Below are positions 46,740-54,967 of a stretch of DNA of 64,000 nucleotides, piece after piece. The stretch spans positions 1 through 64,000 of the forward strand of contig JAFEFO010000033.1 in NCBI GenBank assembly GCA_018240565.1, read 5' to 3'. Made by a program: the position numbers and the translations under genes. The notes beneath the pieces are model-generated. The model was not told the DNA's origin, searched no databases, and was given only the letters and a program-made list of their open reading frames with translations. Origin of the DNA: Pseudomonadota bacterium. GTDB lineage: Bacteria > Pseudomonadota > Gammaproteobacteria > Xanthomonadales > Rhodanobacteraceae. Position 1 is the stretch's first letter. The number at the start of each line of letters is the position of its first letter.

Positions 46740-48053
46740 ATGAAAAAGTTTCTGTCCGGCTTGGGCATGTTCGTGATCGTGATCGCGTGGCTGGTGGTGT
46801 GGACCCTGCTGCCGTGGTTCGTGATCCTGGGACTGGTGGTCGTGCTGGCGCTGTGGCTCGCATTCACCCGCGCCGGTCGGCGCGCGCTGTCGGTGACGCA
46901 GGTCGGGTTGGGCACGCTCGCCGGGCGGCTCGGCTCCACCGCGGTGATCGTGATCGGCATCGCCGGCGTGGTCGGCGTGCTGGTTGCATTGCTGGCGATG
47001 GGCGACGGCTTGCGCGCGACCTTGCAGCAGACCGGCAGCGACGACACCGCGATCGTGCTGCGCGGCGGCTCCGGCGCGGAATCCAACTCCGTGCTCTCGC
47101 GCGATGACATCACCGTGATCGAAGGCGCGCCGGGCGTGGCCAAGGATGCACAAGGCAAGCCGGTCACCTCGGCAGAACTGGTCGTTGTGGCGAACATTCC
47201 GAAGAAGGACGATCCGGCCACGGATACCAATGTCACCATTCGCGGCGTCGGCGACGGCGCCTGGGCGGTGTGGTCCAATGCGAAGATCGTCGCTGGACGC
47301 AAGTTCACGCCCGGCCTGCGCGAGCTGGATGTCGGCCAGGCGGCACAGCGCCAGTTCGCCGGCCTGGATCTGGGCAAGCAATTGCGCCTGGGCGGGCAGG
47401 ACTGGACCATCGTCGGCGTGTTCGCGTCCGGCGATGCGCACGAATCCGAACTGTGGGGCGATTCCAAATCCGTGGCATCGGCGTATCGCCGCGGCAGCAG
47501 CGCGGAGTCCGTCATCGTGCGCCTGGCCGCGCCGTCGGCATTCGATCAATTCAAGGCGTCGTTGACGAGCGATCCGCGCATCAAGGTGGATGTCAGCACC
47601 ACGCGCGAATATTTCAACAAGCAGTCCGAAGGCCTGAGCAAGGTAATTCGCATCATCGGCATCACCATCGGCGTGATCATGGCGATCGGTGCGATCTTCG
47701 GCGCGCTCAATACCATGTACGCGGCCGTCGCCACGCGTTCGCGCGAGATCGCCACCCTGCGTGCGATCGGATTCCGCGGTGTGCCGGTGGTCGTGTCGGT
47801 GCTGCTGGAGACGATGCTGCTGGCCCTGCTCGGTGGCGTGATCGGCGCCGCGATCGTGTGGCTGGTATTCAACGGCTACACCGCGTCCACGCTGGGCGGC
47901 AATTTCAGCCAGGTGGTGTTCCAGTTCCAGGTGACGCCCGCCTTGTTGTGGACGGGCATCAAGTGGGCACTGGCGATCGGCTTCGTCGGCGGCCTGTTCC
48001 CCGCGATGCGCGCGGCGACCTTGCCGGTGACAACGGCTCTGCGCGAGCAATAG
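46740..48053 (+). CDS. FtsX-like ABC permease 2
   Basis: A 437-residue permease. It has an additional N-terminal hydrophobic region (about 8-45) ahead of the MacB-type periplasmic domain, and C-terminal FtsX helices with the coupling sequence YAAVATRSREIATLRAIGFRG. It shares the fold but little sequence with permease 1. The last gene of the adaptor-ATPase-permease-permease operon, whose stop directly abuts the stop of the convergent EamA gene. Confidence 0.9.
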   Translation: MKKFLSGLGMFVIVIAWLVVWTLLPWFVILGLVVVLALWLAFTRAGRRALSVTQVGLGTLAGRLGSTAVIVIGIAGVVGVLVALLAMGDGLRATLQQTGSDDTAIVLRGGSGAESNSVLSRDDITVIEGAPGVAKDAQGKPVTSAELVVVANIPKKDDPATDTNVTIRGVGDGAWAVWSNAKIVAGRKFTPGLRELDVGQAAQRQFAGLDLGKQLRLGGQDWTIVGVFASGDAHESELWGDSKSVASAYRRGSSAESVIVRLAAPSAFDQFKASLTSDPRIKVDVSTTREYFNKQSEGLSKVIRIIGITIGVIMAIGAIFGALNTMYAAVATRSREIATLRAIGFRGVPVVVSVLLETMLLALLGGVIGAAIVWLVFNGYTASTLGGNFSQVVFQFQVTPALLWTGIKWALAIGFVGGLFPAMRAATLPVTTALREQ

Positions 48054-48962
48054 TCAGCGCGGTTTGGTCTTCGCCAGCGTGATCGCCACCACGCCGGCGA
48101 GGATCACGGCGGTGCCGGCGACATCCAGCGCATGCACGGCCTCGCCGCCGAAGAGGACGCCGACGAGTACCGCGACCGGCGGGTTGACGTAGGCATAGCT
48201 CGTGGCGAGCGCCGGCCGCACGTTGTGCAGCAGCCAGATGTACGCGGTGAAGCCGATGATCGATCCGGCGACGATGAGGTAGACGAGCGCCGCCGTCGCG
48301 CGCAACGACGGCACGTGCGTGAAGCGCTCGCCGGCGGCCAGCGCCATCAGGCCCAGCGGCACGACGCCGCACAACATTTGCGCGGCGGCGCCCATCGCCG
48401 GCGCGGGCATGTCGCGGCGGCGGCTCCAGATCGAACCGTAGGCCCAGCCGATCGAGGCGAGCACGAGCGCGGCGGCGCCGAGCGGCGAGGAGCGCAATCC
48501 GTTGCCGAGATTGAGAATCACCACGCCGGCAAAGCCGACGATGAGTCCCAGCCATTCGAGGCGGTTTGGCCATTGCCCGTACAGGCCGGCGAAGATCGCC
48601 ATGAACAAGCCGACACTGGCGACGGCGACCGCGGCGATGCCCGACGGCACGGTCTGTTCCGCATAGCAGACCAGGCCGTTGCCCATGCCGAGCAGGAAGA
48701 TCGAGGTGACCAGGCAGTTGAACCACTGTCGCCGCGTCGGCGGCGCGACGCCGCGCCAGCGCAGGAACGCGTACATGAGCCCGCCGGCGATCGGGAAGCG
48801 GATCGCCGCCATCAGGAACGGCGGATAGTCGGCGATGCCGATGCGGATGGCGAGGTAGGTCGATCCCCAGATGACATAGACGCCCGCCAGCGCCAGCAGC
48901 ACGAGGACGCGCGGCGAAAGCCCGGCGCCGATGCCGGGAGCGGTGGAAGCGGTGTGGTTCAT
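48054..48962 (-). CDS. EamA-family exporter (YedA-like)
   Basis: A 302-residue ten-helix drug/metabolite transporter made of two EamA repeats. VYVIWGSTYLAIRIGIADYPPFL and RFPIAGGLMYAFLRWRG are typical of YedA-type exporters. The substrate is unknown, probably amino acids or small metabolites. ATG 48962 gives the expected length. Convergent with permease 2, zero bases apart. Confidence 0.88.
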   Translation of the reverse strand: MNHTASTAPGIGAGLSPRVLVLLALAGVYVIWGSTYLAIRIGIADYPPFLMAAIRFPIAGGLMYAFLRWRGVAPPTRRQWFNCLVTSIFLLGMGNGLVCYAEQTVPSGIAAVAVASVGLFMAIFAGLYGQWPNRLEWLGLIVGFAGVVILNLGNGLRSSPLGAAALVLASIGWAYGSIWSRRRDMPAPAMGAAAQMLCGVVPLGLMALAAGERFTHVPSLRATAALVYLIVAGSIIGFTAYIWLLHNVRPALATSYAYVNPPVAVLVGVLFGGEAVHALDVAGTAVILAGVVAITLAKTKPR

Positions 48963-49064
48963 GCGGCGCAACGAAAATCCGGTTGCGCACTGTAGCCGCT
49001 CGCGGCGCCGTGCGACAGCGCCACTGGTCACGCCCTGGACGGAGCCGCTGTCAGTGGTGCGCCA

Positions 49065-49865
49065 TCAGGCGCGTGCGCGCAGGCAGCGGAAATTCGCGCC
49101 GATGCGAAAGCTGCCGTCCGTTTGGCGAAATGGCGCCAGTGCATCGCTGTGCGCGGCGTCAACGGCCGATTCGCCGGCATGGGCGATCGCGCGCGCGGCG
49201 ACGCCGGACGAACGCAGTCCGCGCAACGCGGTCGGCAAATCCGGGTAGTGCCAGGGCGAGGCGACATCGAACACATCGAGCACTTCCAGTCCCGCCGCGG
49301 TGGCGAAGGCGCGCAACGCCGGTTCTGCGGACATCGCGAACGGCCCGGGCGCGCCCGGCGGTGGTGGCGGCAGCAACGGTTTGAGCGCGGCGACCAGCGA
49401 GGCGGCTTGCATGCCTTCGGGTTCTCCCCACGTCATCACCACGACTTCGGCGCCGGCCTTGGCGACGCGCCTGGCTTCGCCGAGCGCAACGGCGGGATTG
49501 CCGGCGTACTGGAAGGAATTGAATCCGGTCACCCGATCGAACGCATGATCGGCGAACGGCAGGGATTCGAGTTCGCCCTGATGGATGTCGCCCGTGGGCA
49601 CGCGCTCGCGGGCGATGGCGAGCAGATTGGCGGCGGCATCGACGCCGGACACGCGCGCACCGCGTCCCGCCGCGATTTGCAGGGCCATGCCCGCGCCGCA
49701 GCCGGCATCCAGATAGGTCATCCCTTCGCGCAGGCCCATGCGTTCGAAAGCGGCGAGATAGACGGGTTTGCACGTGCCTTCCTGGATGTCGGCCCAGTCG
49801 CGGGCGCGTTCGCCCCACAGGGGACCATTGACCTGGGCGGTCCTGGGTTTTTGCGTTGCATTCAC
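49065..49865 (-). CDS. Class I SAM-dependent methyltransferase
   Basis: A 266-residue Rossmann methyltransferase: motif I YLDAGCGAGMALQIA, the acidic end of beta 2 (VSGVDAA), then ELESLPFADHAFDRVTGFNSFQYAG and MTWGEPEGM. It is of the UbiE/Methyltransf_11 type; the substrate is unknown. The GTG at 49865 is chosen because GGAGG stands eight bases upstream. Nearest neighbours give no pathway clue. Confidence 0.85.
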   Translation of the reverse strand: MNATQKPRTAQVNGPLWGERARDWADIQEGTCKPVYLAAFERMGLREGMTYLDAGCGAGMALQIAAGRGARVSGVDAAANLLAIARERVPTGDIHQGELESLPFADHAFDRVTGFNSFQYAGNPAVALGEARRVAKAGAEVVVMTWGEPEGMQAASLVAALKPLLPPPPPGAPGPFAMSAEPALRAFATAAGLEVLDVFDVASPWHYPDLPTALRGLRSSGVAARAIAHAGESAVDAAHSDALAPFRQTDGSFRIGANFRCLRARA

Positions 49866-49977
49866 GATGACGTCCTCCACGGATTCGCCGATACCGGCCG
49901 CATCCAGTTCGGGAAAACGCCACAAGGATTACAGCGCCGCGCGCCCGCGCCGCGCGAAGGCCGGTCGAGGCGAGGCT

Positions 49978-50250
49978 TTAGTGCTTGAGCGCCGGATCGT
50001 TGCGCACGACCACGAATTCGCCTTCGATGACGCGCGGATCACTCACGCGCGAAGCGGAAGCGGGTGCGGCATGCGGGCGGGTCAGCGCGCGCACGAGGGC
50101 GACGACGCCGCCGATGAAGGCGAACGTGAGCAGGGCAAAGAAACCAAGCACCACGATTCCGGCAACGACGACGACGGCGAGCACGCCCATGAGCAGGCGC
50201 AGCGCAGGATGCTGCGGGCGTTGGAACCAGTGCCAGTGAAAAATGGCCAT
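49978..50250 (-). CDS. Small membrane protein, unknown function
   Basis: A 90-residue protein with a WHWFQRPQHP N-terminus, a strongly hydrophobic region of one or two helices (about 18-52) and a charged C-terminus ending NDPALKH. It is not recognised as any named family. It is divergent from the Rieske protein, whose ATG lies 59 bases away. Confidence 0.68.
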   Translation of the reverse strand: MAIFHWHWFQRPQHPALRLLMGVLAVVVVAGIVVLGFFALLTFAFIGGVVALVRALTRPHAAPASASRVSDPRVIEGEFVVVRNDPALKH

Positions 50251-50308
50251 GTCGCTTCCTGTGGCAGAATGACCGCGAAATCCGGTCGTGGAAGGGCTAG
50301 ATACGCCA

Positions 50309-50641
50309 ATGGACGTTAGGAAATCGTTATCCGCGCTCGCTGACATTCCCGATGGCGGTGCGATCGCGGTGCATGTGGACTCCAGCACCGGCGGCTTCGA
50401 CCTGATTCTCACGCGCAGCGGCGACAAGGTGTCCGCGTTCCACAACGAGTGCCCGCATGCCGCCCGGCGCCTGGACTACGCGCCGGGCAAATTCCTGATC
50501 GACAACGCCATGCTCATTTGCGCCGCGCACGGCGCGGTGTTCGGCCTGGAATCCGGGCACTGTTACGGTGGCCCGTGCCGCGGCAACGGCCTGCGCGCGG
50601 TGCGCGTGGAGATTGTCGACGGGCAGGTCTGCCTGCCCTGA
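50309..50641 (+). CDS. Rieske [2Fe-2S] ferredoxin-like protein
   Basis: A 110-residue Rieske domain with C-x-H (ECPHAARRL) and C-x2-H (LICAAHGAVF) ligands about 20 residues apart, then GHCYGGPCRG. It has no membrane anchor or oxygenase domain, so it is a soluble electron carrier or the ferredoxin part of an unknown redox system. ATG 50309 is used; an in-frame GTG at 50288 is possible. Confidence 0.85.
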   Translation: MDVRKSLSALADIPDGGAIAVHVDSSTGGFDLILTRSGDKVSAFHNECPHAARRLDYAPGKFLIDNAMLICAAHGAVFGLESGHCYGGPCRGNGLRAVRVEIVDGQVCLP

Positions 50642-50647
50642 ATCGCG

Positions 50648-51007
50648 TCAATCGACCTGCGCGCGCACGTCCTGGCGCGCGAGTTGGCCTGCGCCACAGG
50701 CGAAGTTCGCCGACATGCCGAGTATCGAGCGCGTCGGTATGCGCGTCCCGGTCACCCGCGTCGGTGCGCTGAGCACGTCCACGCGGTAGTCCGCAGCGGC
50801 GGATATTCCGACGAAATCAAAGACGGCGTGTTCATCCGTGGCCAGGAACCTTGCCTGTTGCGTGCGCGTGTCGACCAGGCGCACGACGGCGTTCGGCAAT
50901 GGCCTGCCCTGGAAATCGTAGGCGGTACCGGCAACGGTGCAGGTATCGGCCGCGGTGACGGCGAGCGGGGAAGCGGCGAGAACCAGCAAGAGCGGAAGAC
51001 GGATCAT
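50648..51007 (-). CDS. Secreted carboxypeptidase-regulatory-like domain protein
   Basis: A 119-residue exported protein: signal peptide (cleavage near VTAAD), then one beta-sandwich of the carboxypeptidase-regulatory type (VAGTAYDFQGRPLPNAVVRLVDTRT, then ATDEHAVFDFVGI). Two cysteines (C23, C108 approx.) could form a disulfide. GGAGG eight bases before the ATG supports the start. No enzyme domain. Convergent with the Rieske gene. Confidence 0.65.
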   Translation of the reverse strand: MIRLPLLLVLAASPLAVTAADTCTVAGTAYDFQGRPLPNAVVRLVDTRTQQARFLATDEHAVFDFVGISAAADYRVDVLSAPTRVTGTRIPTRSILGMSANFACGAGQLARQDVRAQVD

Positions 51008-51095
51008 GGCGAACCTCCGGCGATGCAGGGCATCCTTGCGGAGGGGCAACTCCCGCGTCGATTCTAGCGCGTTCGCAGGGCGCCGGCGCAACGCT

Positions 51096-52940
51096 TCAAT
51101 GGAACAGCAGGTTCACGCACACCAGCATCACCACCAGCATCAGCGCGGTCAGCGGCAGGCCCACGCGCAGGAAATCGCGGGTTGTGTAGCCGCCGGGTCC
51201 GGCGACGATAAGGATGGTCGGGCTCGCGCCGGGAATGATGAACGTGTTCGACGTGGAGATCGCCACCACGATGGCGAAGGCGGCGGGGTTCCCGCCCGAG
51301 GCCAGCGCGATGTTGACCGCGATCGGAACCATCATCACCGCCGCGCCGACGTGCGAGATCACCTGCGAGAACAACAGCGTGATCACGGCCACGCAGGCTT
51401 CCAGCGCCCAGATCGGCAAGTGGCCGGCGTGGCGCATCAATTCCTGCGCCAGCCAGGCGGCGGCGCCGGTGGAATCCATGGCCCAACCCAGTGGAATCAG
51501 ACAGGCCATGATGAAGATCGTCTTCCAGTTGATGGCGCGATAGGCCTCGTCCATGTTGAGCACGCCGGCCAGCAGCATGCCCACCGCGCCCGTCATCATC
51601 GCCACCGACAGCTTGACTTCGGTGAACAGGCCAAGGCCCATCGCCAGGGCGAAGAACGCCACCGCGTGCCAGATCTTGGCCGGGCGGTGGTCTTCCTTCG
51701 GATAGTCGGTGATGATCGCGATGTCGCGTTCTTCCGACGCCAGCGCCAGGTCGCGCCAGAAGCCGTGCAGCACCAAGGTGTCGCCGGCGCGCAGGCTGGT
51801 CTTGCGCACGTCCTCGCGGAACACTTCTTCGCCGCGATACACCGCCAGCACGCTGATGCCAAAGCGCTTGCGCAGGCGCAAATCGCCGACTTGCTGCTTG
51901 ATGAAGCGCGAAGTTGGTGGCACCACGGCCTCGGCAATGCCGGCGCGATTGGGATTGAACATGTCGCGGAAGACATTCAATCGCGATTGCACGCGCAGCA
52001 GGTTCAGGTTGGCGAATTCGTTCACCGCCTCGCGCTTGGCGAGCACGCCGAGCACGGTGCCGACCCAGATCATGGTGTCGCCCGGCGGCGACAGTCGCGT
52101 CTCGTCGCCATTCTTGATCCCGAGCAGCAGTGGCGCCCCGCGCAGGGCTTCGGTTTCGGCGACGCTCATGCCGACCAGCGGGCTTTCCGCGGTGACGGTC
52201 AATTCGAACACGTCGCCGTCGATGCCGTAGGTTTCCGCGAAGTACGTTTCCGTGCGACCGGGCGTGACGTTCTGCGTATCCTCGTCCGCCGGCAGCACCT
52301 TGCGCGTGAACAGCGCGAAATAGGCCAGGCCCGCGATCAGCAGCGGCAACCCGACCGGCGCGATCGCGAACAGGGAAAACGGCTCGATGGTTTGCGCGCC
52401 CGGCGGCAGGTTGCGGTTGGCGCTGGCGATCAGGTCGTTGAGCAGGATCAGCGGCGAATTGCTGATCATGGTCATGTTGGTGCCGCACAGGATGCAGCAT
52501 GCCATCGGCAGCAGCAGGCGCGACAGCGGCACGCCGGTGCGCGCGCTGATGCGGCTGGCCACCGGCAGGAACAAGGTCGCCAGCGCCTGGCTCTGGATCA
52601 CCGACGACATTGCGCCGGCCATGGTGTTGATGAGCAATCCCAGGCGCGATTCGACGCCGCCGGCGAGGCGCAGGATGAACGAGGCCGCCTTGTTCAGCAC
52701 GCCGGTACGATCCAGTCCCGCGCCCATGATCATGATGGCGAGCAGGGAAATCACCGCGTTGCCGGCGAAGCCGTCGAACAGGCGTTCCACCGGAATCAGC
52801 CGCGTGATGCCGATGACCACCACCACCAGCAACGCGACCAGGTCGGCGCGGATCCATTCCAGCACCAGCATCAGCACCGTGAACACGACCAGCCCGAGCA
52901 CGAGCAGCATGTCGTGGCTGAGGACGAGTCCGGAATTCAT
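51096..52940 (-). CDS. SLC13/DASS-type transporter with RCK_C domains
   Basis: A 614-residue inner-membrane protein with about 11 helices. The SNSPLILLNDL and STSNTFIIPGASPT hairpins are those of the divalent anion:sodium symporter family. A central cytoplasmic insert (about 225-400) contains two TrkA-C (RCK_C) domains (FELTVTAESPLVGMSV; FGISVLAVYRGEEVFRED). Probable substrates are dicarboxylates or sulfate; which one cannot be told. It stands alone on the minus strand. Confidence 0.87.
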   Translation of the reverse strand: MNSGLVLSHDMLLVLGLVVFTVLMLVLEWIRADLVALLVVVVIGITRLIPVERLFDGFAGNAVISLLAIMIMGAGLDRTGVLNKAASFILRLAGGVESRLGLLINTMAGAMSSVIQSQALATLFLPVASRISARTGVPLSRLLLPMACCILCGTNMTMISNSPLILLNDLIASANRNLPPGAQTIEPFSLFAIAPVGLPLLIAGLAYFALFTRKVLPADEDTQNVTPGRTETYFAETYGIDGDVFELTVTAESPLVGMSVAETEALRGAPLLLGIKNGDETRLSPPGDTMIWVGTVLGVLAKREAVNEFANLNLLRVQSRLNVFRDMFNPNRAGIAEAVVPPTSRFIKQQVGDLRLRKRFGISVLAVYRGEEVFREDVRKTSLRAGDTLVLHGFWRDLALASEERDIAIITDYPKEDHRPAKIWHAVAFFALAMGLGLFTEVKLSVAMMTGAVGMLLAGVLNMDEAYRAINWKTIFIMACLIPLGWAMDSTGAAAWLAQELMRHAGHLPIWALEACVAVITLLFSQVISHVGAAVMMVPIAVNIALASGGNPAAFAIVVAISTSNTFIIPGASPTILIVAGPGGYTTRDFLRVGLPLTALMLVVMLVCVNLLFH

Positions 52941-52992
52941 GGTTGGCCGTTCATCGGGGCTGGTTGTTTTTCGGCGGCGTCAGCGGTGCAGG

Positions 52993-53847
52993 TCAACAGC
53001 GTTCATGGAGCAGGTCCCAGACGCCATGGCCGAGCTTGCGTCCGCGCTTCTCGAAATGCGTTTGCGTGCGCCACGCTGGCTGCGCGATGAAACCATCCGC
53101 GCCGCCGAGACTGCGCCAGCCGCTTGCGTTGTCCATGACCTCGCGCATCTGCGCGGCATAGTCCGCCCAGTCGGTCGCCAGATGCAAGCGCCCGCCGACA
53201 GCCACGCGCGTCGCCAGTGCGGCGACGAATTCCGGCTGGATCAGGCGGCGCTTGGTCTGGCGCTTCTTCGGCCAGGGATCGGGAAAGTAGATGCGCACCT
53301 CGTCCAGCATGCCCGGCGCGATCGCGCCTTCGAGCACGTCGACCACGTCATGGTTATACAAACGCACATTGTCCACATTGTGTTCGGCGAGCGCATTCAT
53401 CAAGCGGCCGACGCCGGGACGGTGCACCTCGACGCCGATGAAATCCTTGTCGGTTTCATGTTGCGCCGCCCACAGCAGCTGCTCGCCATTGCCGAAACCG
53501 ATTTCCAGCACCAGCGGCGCGCGGCGCCCGAACACGCGGGGCGCGTCGAGCGGCGCGCGCGGGTCGAGGCCGTAGCGTGCCCAGTGCAATTCAAATGCAC
53601 GCTGCTGCGCCGGCGTGAATCGGCCCTGGCGCAGCACGAAGCTGCGGATGTGGCGGTGATGGTTTTCTGTTCCGCCGCGTGTGACGCTCGCCTCTCCCCC
53701 ATCGCTGGCGATGGGGGAGAGGGCAGGGTGAGGGGGATACACTTCGGATTTGCGCGACGCTGGTGAAGATGGCGGCGCTGCCCCCTCACCCCAACCCTCT
53801 CCCCCGACTTGGTCGGGGGAGAGGGGAAATGAATTGGTAACGCTCAT
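52993..53847 (-). CDS. trmB: tRNA (guanine-N7-)-methyltransferase with repeat-derived N-terminus
   Basis: A 284-residue TrmB, methylating G46 of tRNAs. The catalytic domain (about 65-284) is normal: [52 protein letters not shown]. Residues about 7-60 ([16 protein letters not shown], then [15 protein letters not shown]) are encoded by two hairpin repeats (53691-53736, 53782-53825) that keep the frame open, making the protein some 50 residues longer than usual. The ATG overlaps the thiG stop, supporting this start, although an internal start after the repeats is possible. Confidence 0.88.
   Translation of the reverse strand: MSVTNSFPLSPDQVGGEGWGEGAAPPSSPASRKSEVYPPHPALSPIASDGGEASVTRGGTENHHRHIRSFVLRQGRFTPAQQRAFELHWARYGLDPRAPLDAPRVFGRRAPLVLEIGFGNGEQLLWAAQHETDKDFIGVEVHRPGVGRLMNALAEHNVDNVRLYNHDVVDVLEGAIAPGMLDEVRIYFPDPWPKKRQTKRRLIQPEFVAALATRVAVGGRLHLATDWADYAAQMREVMDNASGWRSLGGADGFIAQPAWRTQTHFEKRGRKLGHGVWDLLHERC
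53691..53736. repeat. CCTCTCCCCC hairpin repeat, copy 1, inside trmB
   Basis: A 14-bp perfect stem, arms 53691-53704 and 53709-53722, loop CTGG, followed by the tail GCAGGGTGAGGGGG. It is within the trmB 5' coding region and inverted relative to copy 2. Confidence 0.8.
53782..53825. repeat. CCTCTCCCCC hairpin repeat, copy 2, inside trmB
   Basis: The tail CCCCTCACCCCAAC precedes a 14-bp stem (arms 53795-53808 and 53812-53825, loop TTG). With copy 1 it forms an inverted pair about 60 bases apart, an arrangement seen for REP/BIME elements. Confidence 0.8.
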
Positions 53848-54653
53848 GCAATGGTTCCGTCCAAAGGGCTCGACGCGGAGGCGTAGCGCTTGCGCGGAAT
53901 GCGGCCGGCGCGGAAGGCGTCGCGTCCGGCTTCCACCGCCTTGCGCATCGCCTTGGCCATGAGCACCGGGTCTTTCGCACCGGCGATGGCGGTGTTCATC
54001 AGCACGCCGTCGCAACCCAGTTCCATGGCGATCGCGGCATCCGAGGCGGTGCCGACGCCGGCATCGACGAGCACCGGCACGTTGGCGTTCTCGACGATTT
54101 CCAGGATGTTCCAGCGGTTCTGGATGCCCAGGCCCGAGCCGATCGGCGCGGCCAGCGGCATGATCGCCACGCAACCGATCTGCTCGAGCTGGCGCGCGAG
54201 GATCGGATCGTCGCTGGTATAGACCATCACCTCGAATTTTTCCGCGACCAGCGTCTGCGCGGCCTTGAGCGTCTGCACCACATCCGGGTACAGCGTCTTC
54301 TTGTCGCCGAGCACTTCGAGCTTGACCAGGCTGTGCCCATCGAGCAGCTCACGCGCCAGCCGACAGGTGCGCACCGCATCCTCGGCGGTGTAGCAGCCGG
54401 CGGTATTCGGCAGGATCGTGTATTTTTCCGGCGGCAGCACGTCGAGCAGGTTCGGCTCGTCGCGGTTTTGCCCGATATTCGTGCGCCGGATCGCCACGGT
54501 GACGATTTGCGCACCGGCCGCCTCGGTGGCGCGACGGGTTTCTTCCAGGTCCTTGTATTTGCCGGTGCCGGTGAGCAGGCGCGAATGATAGGCGCGACCG
54601 GCGATGACCAGCGCATCGTTCGCGGCGGAAAGGGATTGCAATTGCGCGTTCAT
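53844..54653 (-). CDS. thiG: Thiazole synthase
   Basis: A 269-residue thiazole synthase, joining deoxyxylulose phosphate, dehydroglycine and ThiS-thiocarboxylate into the thiamine thiazole. [52 protein letters not shown] and [21 protein letters not shown] are conserved; the Schiff-base lysine is that of VKLEV. It follows thiS by three bases and overlaps trmB by four. Confidence 0.96.
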   Translation of the reverse strand: MNAQLQSLSAANDALVIAGRAYHSRLLTGTGKYKDLEETRRATEAAGAQIVTVAIRRTNIGQNRDEPNLLDVLPPEKYTILPNTAGCYTAEDAVRTCRLARELLDGHSLVKLEVLGDKKTLYPDVVQTLKAAQTLVAEKFEVMVYTSDDPILARQLEQIGCVAIMPLAAPIGSGLGIQNRWNILEIVENANVPVLVDAGVGTASDAAIAMELGCDGVLMNTAIAGAKDPVLMAKAMRKAVEAGRDAFRAGRIPRKRYASASSPLDGTIA

Positions 54654-54656
54654 GTG

Positions 54657-54860
54657 TCAACCACCACCCAAGGCATGGACAATTTCGATGCGATCGCCAT
54701 CGTGGATCTCGCGTTGCGCGTGCTCGCTCTTCGGCACGATCTCGCGGTTGATTTCCACGGCGACGCGACGTTGCGCGTAGCCGGCGTCTTCCAGCAAGGC
54801 GGCCAGTGTGTGTCCAGCGGCGCAGGTGCGCGACTGTCCATTCAAGACGATCGTGATCAT
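54657..54860 (-). CDS. thiS: Sulfur carrier protein ThiS
   Basis: A 67-residue ubiquitin-fold sulfur carrier. It begins MITIVLNGQSRTC and ends IVHALGGG; the C-terminal Gly-Gly is the thiocarboxylated end used by ThiG, here with one additional Gly. It is the first gene of thiS-thiG-trmB. Confidence 0.93.
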   Translation of the reverse strand: MITIVLNGQSRTCAAGHTLAALLEDAGYAQRRVAVEINREIVPKSEHAQREIHDGDRIEIVHALGGG

Positions 54861-54908
54861 GGCGCAAGTGTAGCCGTTTCGACCACGCCGGCGAAATTCG
54901 CGCCGCGC

Positions 54909-54939
54909 AAAAAAAGCGCGCCCGGACAGGCCGGGCGCG
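54909..54939 (-). terminator. Rho-independent terminator of the FecR/DUF6600 gene
   Basis: On the minus strand CGCGCCCGG-CCTGT-CCGGGCGCG followed by C and seven T (A7 at 54909-54915 on the plus strand). It lies 28 bases past the stop at 54968 and ahead of thiS. Confidence 0.9.
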
Positions 54940-54967
54940 GTTGCGGTCTGGCGGTTTTTCGCCACGA

